A stretch of 64,000 nucleotides of DNA from an uncultured Pseudomonadota bacterium (GTDB lineage: Bacteria; Pseudomonadota; Gammaproteobacteria; Methylococcales; Methylomonadaceae), in NCBI GenBank assembly GCA_903918375.1, contig CAIXED010000001.1, positions 93,311 through 157,310 of the forward strand, given 5' to 3'. This document shows positions 58,666 through 64,000 of the stretch, one piece after another. Numbering within the stretch: the stretch's first letter is position 1; every line of letters starts with the position of its first letter. The translations under genes were made by a program, and so were the position numbers. Under the pieces are notes generated by a model. The model was not told the origin of the DNA. It worked only from the letters and a program-made list of their open reading frames with translations, and made no database searches.

Positions 58666-61239
<2,574 letters not shown>

Positions 61240-61369
61240 CTGATGTTACCAAGAGATTGTGTTTTCAACAGCGAATGAGCGTTAAAGATTGAAAGTTTTG
61301 TAGCTATATCGAGTAGCGTTGGTGACATTAGATTGGCCTTATTATGTGGATGATGCCTAACAATAATGC

Positions 61370-61442
61370 CGTCATTCCCGCGAAGGCGGGAATCCAGAGG
61401 TCGAAGTCCATCACCTAGATTCCCGCCTTCGCGGGAATGACG
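61370..61442. repeat. 73-base palindromic REP/MITE-like element, copy 2 (inverted relative to copy 1)
   Basis: CGTCATTCCCGC (from 61370) and GCGGGAATGACG (to 61442) end perfect 25-base arms. Read in reverse complement, its 23-base spacer begins TAGGTGATG like copy 1 and matches it at 18 of 23 positions. The element is flanked, a few bases out, by CTAACAATAAT at 61357-61367 and again at 61446-61456. Confidence 0.85.
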
Positions 61443-61547
61443 AAGCTAACAATAATAACCAAGTCAATGATATTGAAGCTAACTCCCTGTAGCTTTGATG
61501 ACTAGATTTTTAGGGCTGCCTAACATCAGTAAATAATTGAGGGTAGT

Positions 61548-61631
61548 GTGGAGCTGTCCCTCCGTCTGCCGCGCCGAGTAAGGAAGCTTTTGCTAATGGT
61601 TGCTGCGGCAGACGGGAAAAAAGCTCTCCAC
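61548..61631. repeat. 84-base imperfect palindrome, MITE-like, unrelated to the 73-base element
   Basis: Ends GTGGAG and CTCCAC are inverted copies; inside them CCGTCTGCCGC (61562-61572) pairs perfectly with GCGGCAGACGG (61605-61615) around a 32-base centre. The arm bases between the two matched blocks pair only partly. It lies 50 bases before the OYE gene, so it could also affect that gene. Confidence 0.6.
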
Positions 61632-61681
61632 CTCTGATAGTATGAATAAATTAGGAACAATCTACATAAGGAATACACACA

Positions 61682-62779
61682 ATGACAGACCTGTTTAACC
61701 CGGTTCAAATCGGCGCATGGCAACTCAACAACCGCATTGTTATGGCCCCGTTAACCCGCTGCCGAATTCAAAACGATGGGATTCCAGGCGCATTACAAGC
61801 CAAATACTACGCCCAACGCGCCAGCGCAGGTTTAATCATCAGCGAAGCCACCAATATTTCCCCACAAGGCCGAGGCTATGCCTTCACCCCGGGGATTTTC
61901 ACTGCCGAACAAGTCGCTGGCTGGAAACAAGTCACTGATGCTGTGCATGAGAAAGGCGGCAAAATTGTTTGCCAACTTTGGCACGTTGGCCGTTATTCGC
62001 ATCCTAACTTACAACCGAATGGCGAATTGCCAGTTGCACCATCGGCGATTGCTCCCGAAGGTGACACCTTTACCGAACAAGGCATGTTGCCTGTGCCAAC
62101 GCCAAGAGCGTTAGAAGCCGACGAAATCCCTGGCATCATTGAGCAATATCGCCACGCGGCTTTATGCGCTAAACAAGCGGGTTTTGATGGTGTCGAAATC
62201 CACGCCGCCAATTGCTATTTACTTGACCAATTTATCCGCGATTCGACCAACCACCGCAGCGATGCTTACGGCGGCAGCATCGAAAATCGCGCTCGTTTGG
62301 TTTTGGAAGTAACCGAAGCAGTGGTCGCTGTTTGGGGTGATGGAAGTCGAGTTGGAATTCGCTTGTCACCCGTGACACCCAACACCGGCAATACACCGCT
62401 AGATAGCGATGTCATGGCAACTTTTAGCTACTTAATCCCACAGCTAAATCAATTTAAACTGGCTTATTTGCATTTTGTAGAAGGCGCAACGGGCATGTCG
62501 CGCGAGATACCAGAAGGTGTTGATTTACAGCAATTACGCGGTTTATTTGATGGTGCTTACATGGCTAACAATGGCTATACAGCTAAATTAGCTAGAGAAG
62601 TGCGTGAACATAATCAAGCCGATTTGATTTGTTTTGGCCGGCCGTTTATGGCTAATCCTGATTTGGTGGAACGCTTGAAAGTGGGCACTGAATTAATTGA
62701 AGCACCTAGAGAAAGTTATTACGGCGGTGATGAGCGAGGTTATACCGATTGGCCGAATTTGGCGGGGGTTGTTGAATAA
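61682..62779 (+). CDS. nemA: Old Yellow Enzyme family alkene reductase (NemA-like)
   Basis: 365 residues. FMN-dependent TIM-barrel reductase of electrophilic alkenes, nitro compounds and nitrate esters using NAD(P)H. FNPVQIGAWQLNNRIVMAPLTRCR at the start, the catalytic His174/Asn177 pair in VEIHAANCYLLDQF, and the FMN phosphate segment NNGYTAKLA with LICFGRPFMANPDLVERL. An AAGGAA ribosome site precedes the ATG. It likely protects against reactive electrophiles; no cognate NemR-type repressor is adjacent. Confidence 0.9.
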   Translation: MTDLFNPVQIGAWQLNNRIVMAPLTRCRIQNDGIPGALQAKYYAQRASAGLIISEATNISPQGRGYAFTPGIFTAEQVAGWKQVTDAVHEKGGKIVCQLWHVGRYSHPNLQPNGELPVAPSAIAPEGDTFTEQGMLPVPTPRALEADEIPGIIEQYRHAALCAKQAGFDGVEIHAANCYLLDQFIRDSTNHRSDAYGGSIENRARLVLEVTEAVVAVWGDGSRVGIRLSPVTPNTGNTPLDSDVMATFSYLIPQLNQFKLAYLHFVEGATGMSREIPEGVDLQQLRGLFDGAYMANNGYTAKLAREVREHNQADLICFGRPFMANPDLVERLKVGTELIEAPRESYYGGDERGYTDWPNLAGVVE

Positions 62780-62793
62780 TTTTAGAGGAATAT

Positions 62794-62828
62794 AAGGTCG
62801 GGTTAGACAACAGCTTTAACTCGACCTT
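62794..62828. terminator. Convergent hairpin between nemA and the DUF4325 gene
   Basis: AAGGTCGGGTTA (62794-62805) pairs with TAACTCGACCTT (62817-62828), 12 positions with one G-T, loop of 11. No T-run follows on either strand, so termination strength is uncertain. Confidence 0.5.
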
Positions 62829-62835
62829 AATTGAT

Positions 62836-63897
62836 TTAAACTGATTGTTTTGCCGCGTCAATTGTCTTTTTTATATCAGTATTATAATTAATAGCAGTCA
62901 GTTGAATTTGAGGATTATGGTTAACAAATACTCGAAATACTTCATCTGCAAAACCCTGACCAATAATATTGACACCTTCAAAATCTAACACCACTGTTTT
63001 GAATTTTTCAATCCTGTTAACAATCCTTTTAGCTTGTGATCTTGAAATAAGTTGCTCGCCCTCATAAAGCGCAAGTTTAACCGGCACGATAGTTTTGTTA
63101 AAAAGAGGAATTTCATCCGCATTGGTATCAGTAAACTCATCAAAAACCTGTCTTAATGTTCGAGTGCTTGCCAACGATAATTCCATCTCAACAATAGTTC
63201 CTTTATGCTCAGTATTGTTATGCCATAAAACATCTTGATAATTGCCATCATGATGACTAAATACAAGATCACCCGAAACAATCATAAATTTATCAAAAGC
63301 TCTGGAGGTAAAGAAAATACCTTGACCAGAATGATTGGCAGGATCCGTAGTCAGTTTACCTTTGCTGAGTTCGAGAATTGATTCTCTTGGATCACTTAAC
63401 TCCATAATTCTGGCAATATGTTTAAAAATACCCTCACCATCATCTTCAATTGTAATTCTGATGGTTTCGCTAGTTCTATCAACACTTAAATTAGTGAATT
63501 TTCCACAAGAATGATCAATTGCATTATTGAGTATCTCGGTAAACCCATAATGGCAGATATGATCTAATTCTCGTGGTAATCCACTAAAAACAAAACCAAA
63601 TTCACGCAGATAAACATCGCTTTCTTTTAAACCTTTAAGCGGTAATTGTTTTTTATGACTCCGCACATCACCTAAGGAATAAATACGTCCTTTCGTATGA
63701 CCTGATGCTTTTAAAAAGCCAATTTCGACTAATGCCGCTAAATGTCTATGAACCGCTTGACGAGAAATACCATAAGTCTCAGTCGCATGAGCCATATATT
63801 CAGAATCACCTGCCTTGATAGCATTCAAAAGAAAACGTCTTATCAATTCAGCATTTCTGGTTTTTGCTAGTGGAATAGTCATTTGTAATGAGTCCAT
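62836..63897 (-). CDS. Winged-helix / GHKL ATPase / DUF4325 (STAS-like) regulatory protein
   Basis: 353 residues from the ATG at 63897; a second ATG at 63882 would place all three upstream repeats outside the gene. Order: winged-helix DNA-binding domain (~14-75, YGISRQAVHRHLAALVEIGFL), GHKL ATPase with N box EILNNAIDHS (121-130), G1 box DDGEGI (152-157), G2 box HSGQGIF (189-195) and KGTIVEM, then DUF4325 (~265-350, KFKTVVLDFEGVNIIGQGFADEVFRVF), a STAS-like fold. No dimerisation/His box is seen, so it is not a classical histidine kinase; the design recalls anti-sigma kinase and STAS partner fused in one chain. Target unknown. Confidence 0.8.
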   Translation of the reverse strand: MDSLQMTIPLAKTRNAELIRRFLLNAIKAGDSEYMAHATETYGISRQAVHRHLAALVEIGFLKASGHTKGRIYSLGDVRSHKKQLPLKGLKESDVYLREFGFVFSGLPRELDHICHYGFTEILNNAIDHSCGKFTNLSVDRTSETIRITIEDDGEGIFKHIARIMELSDPRESILELSKGKLTTDPANHSGQGIFFTSRAFDKFMIVSGDLVFSHHDGNYQDVLWHNNTEHKGTIVEMELSLASTRTLRQVFDEFTDTNADEIPLFNKTIVPVKLALYEGEQLISRSQAKRIVNRIEKFKTVVLDFEGVNIIGQGFADEVFRVFVNHNPQIQLTAINYNTDIKKTIDAAKQSV

Positions 63898-63934
63898 CTA
63901 ATATTTGTAATGATTGATGGATGTGATTGTAATG
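63883..63934 (-). promoter_or_regulatory. Three direct repeats with 22-base period, probable operator
   Basis: TTGTAATG occurs at 63883-63890, 63905-63912 and 63927-63934, start to start exactly 22 bases each time; the first two share ATTTGTAATGA. They lie at and just before the start of the winged-helix/ATPase gene. Two turns of helix per step puts all copies on one face of the DNA, as expected for cooperative binding, probably by the gene's own product. Confidence 0.6.
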
Positions 63935-64000
63935 TTTTTACCAAGAAGATAGCTAGATTTTATTCATAAGCCAGCGCTACCACTGGCTTATCCTTACCGA

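Larger units (their letters stand above)
61240..61681. other. 442-base gene-free region holding two palindromic elements
   Basis: Between clpB and the Old Yellow Enzyme gene. 61240-61369 shows no feature. Then come the 73-base element (61370-61442), an unremarkable AT-rich stretch, the 84-base element (61548-61631) and the OYE leader with an AAGGAA ribosome site. No open frame looks coding, and no clpB terminator apart from the first element was found. Confidence 0.6.

Overview
The window looks like the chromosome of a gammaproteobacterial methanotroph (order Methylococcales). The strongest sign is a formyltransferase/hydrolase cluster, fhcB-fhcA-fhcD-fhcC (46445-51755), of the tetrahydromethanopterin C1 pathway. 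It sits inside otherwise typical gammaproteobacterial gene order (bamA-skp-fabZ-lpxA-rnhB-dnaE, dnaX-ybaB-recR, kdsD-kdsC-lptCAB-rpoN-hpf-rapZ, mlaFEDB-murA-hisGDC, petABC-sspAB). The genus cannot be fixed from sequence reading alone. Almost everything is core metabolism and cell-envelope biology. No tRNA, rRNA, CRISPR array, prophage or complete insertion sequence was seen.

Layout. 1-884: the end of a DUF748-like gene and a small exported protein. 1020-5678: rnr-rlmB fused by overlap to fccAB (sulfide:cytochrome c oxidoreductase). 5722-14101: envelope and replication block bamA, skp, fabZ, lpxA, rnhB, dnaE, lacking the lpxD and lpxB genes found in the Escherichia coli arrangement. 14150-19420: rne (minus) divergent from rluC-HAD-sppA. 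19453-22172: 4.5S RNA gene (ffs) with a clear promoter, then dnaX-ybaB-recR. 22230-35134: a long mostly minus-strand stretch with a cold-shock gene, an NdvB-type beta-glucan synthase, minCDE, mgtE, rapZ, hpf, rpoN, lptBAC, kdsC and kdsD. 35216-42078: mlaFEDB (no mlaC), murA, hisG, hisD, hisC. 42207-44926: cytochrome bc1. 45016-55083: sspA-sspB, a pterin dehydratase-like gene, the fhc genes with foreign-looking small genes inserted, then a radical SAM gene and mtfA. 55080-63934: outer-membrane protein, acyltransferase, membrane cytochrome, cold-shock gene, clpB behind a textbook heat-shock promoter, an Old Yellow Enzyme, and a winged-helix/ATPase/DUF4325 regulator.

Functional links. The fhc proteins release formate from the formyl carrier in formaldehyde oxidation, bc1 and the flavocytochrome feed electrons to cytochrome c, and lpt/kds/lpx/mla/bam genes build and maintain the outer membrane.

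Most interesting parts. (1) Two accessory insertions in the fhc operon: a DUF1640-like coiled-coil gene plus an orphan DUF433 antitoxin-like gene between fhcA and fhcD, and an AT-rich two-gene cassette (ABC/OLD-like ATPase plus a small protein with a PD-(D/E)XK-like D...ELK signature) directly after fhcC. The cassette is the best candidate here for an undescribed, possibly anti-phage, system. (2) Three 8-base direct repeats spaced exactly 22 bases apart at the start of the winged-helix/ATPase/DUF4325 gene. (3) Two inverted copies of a 73-base palindromic element flanking csp-clpB, plus an unrelated 84-base palindromic element.
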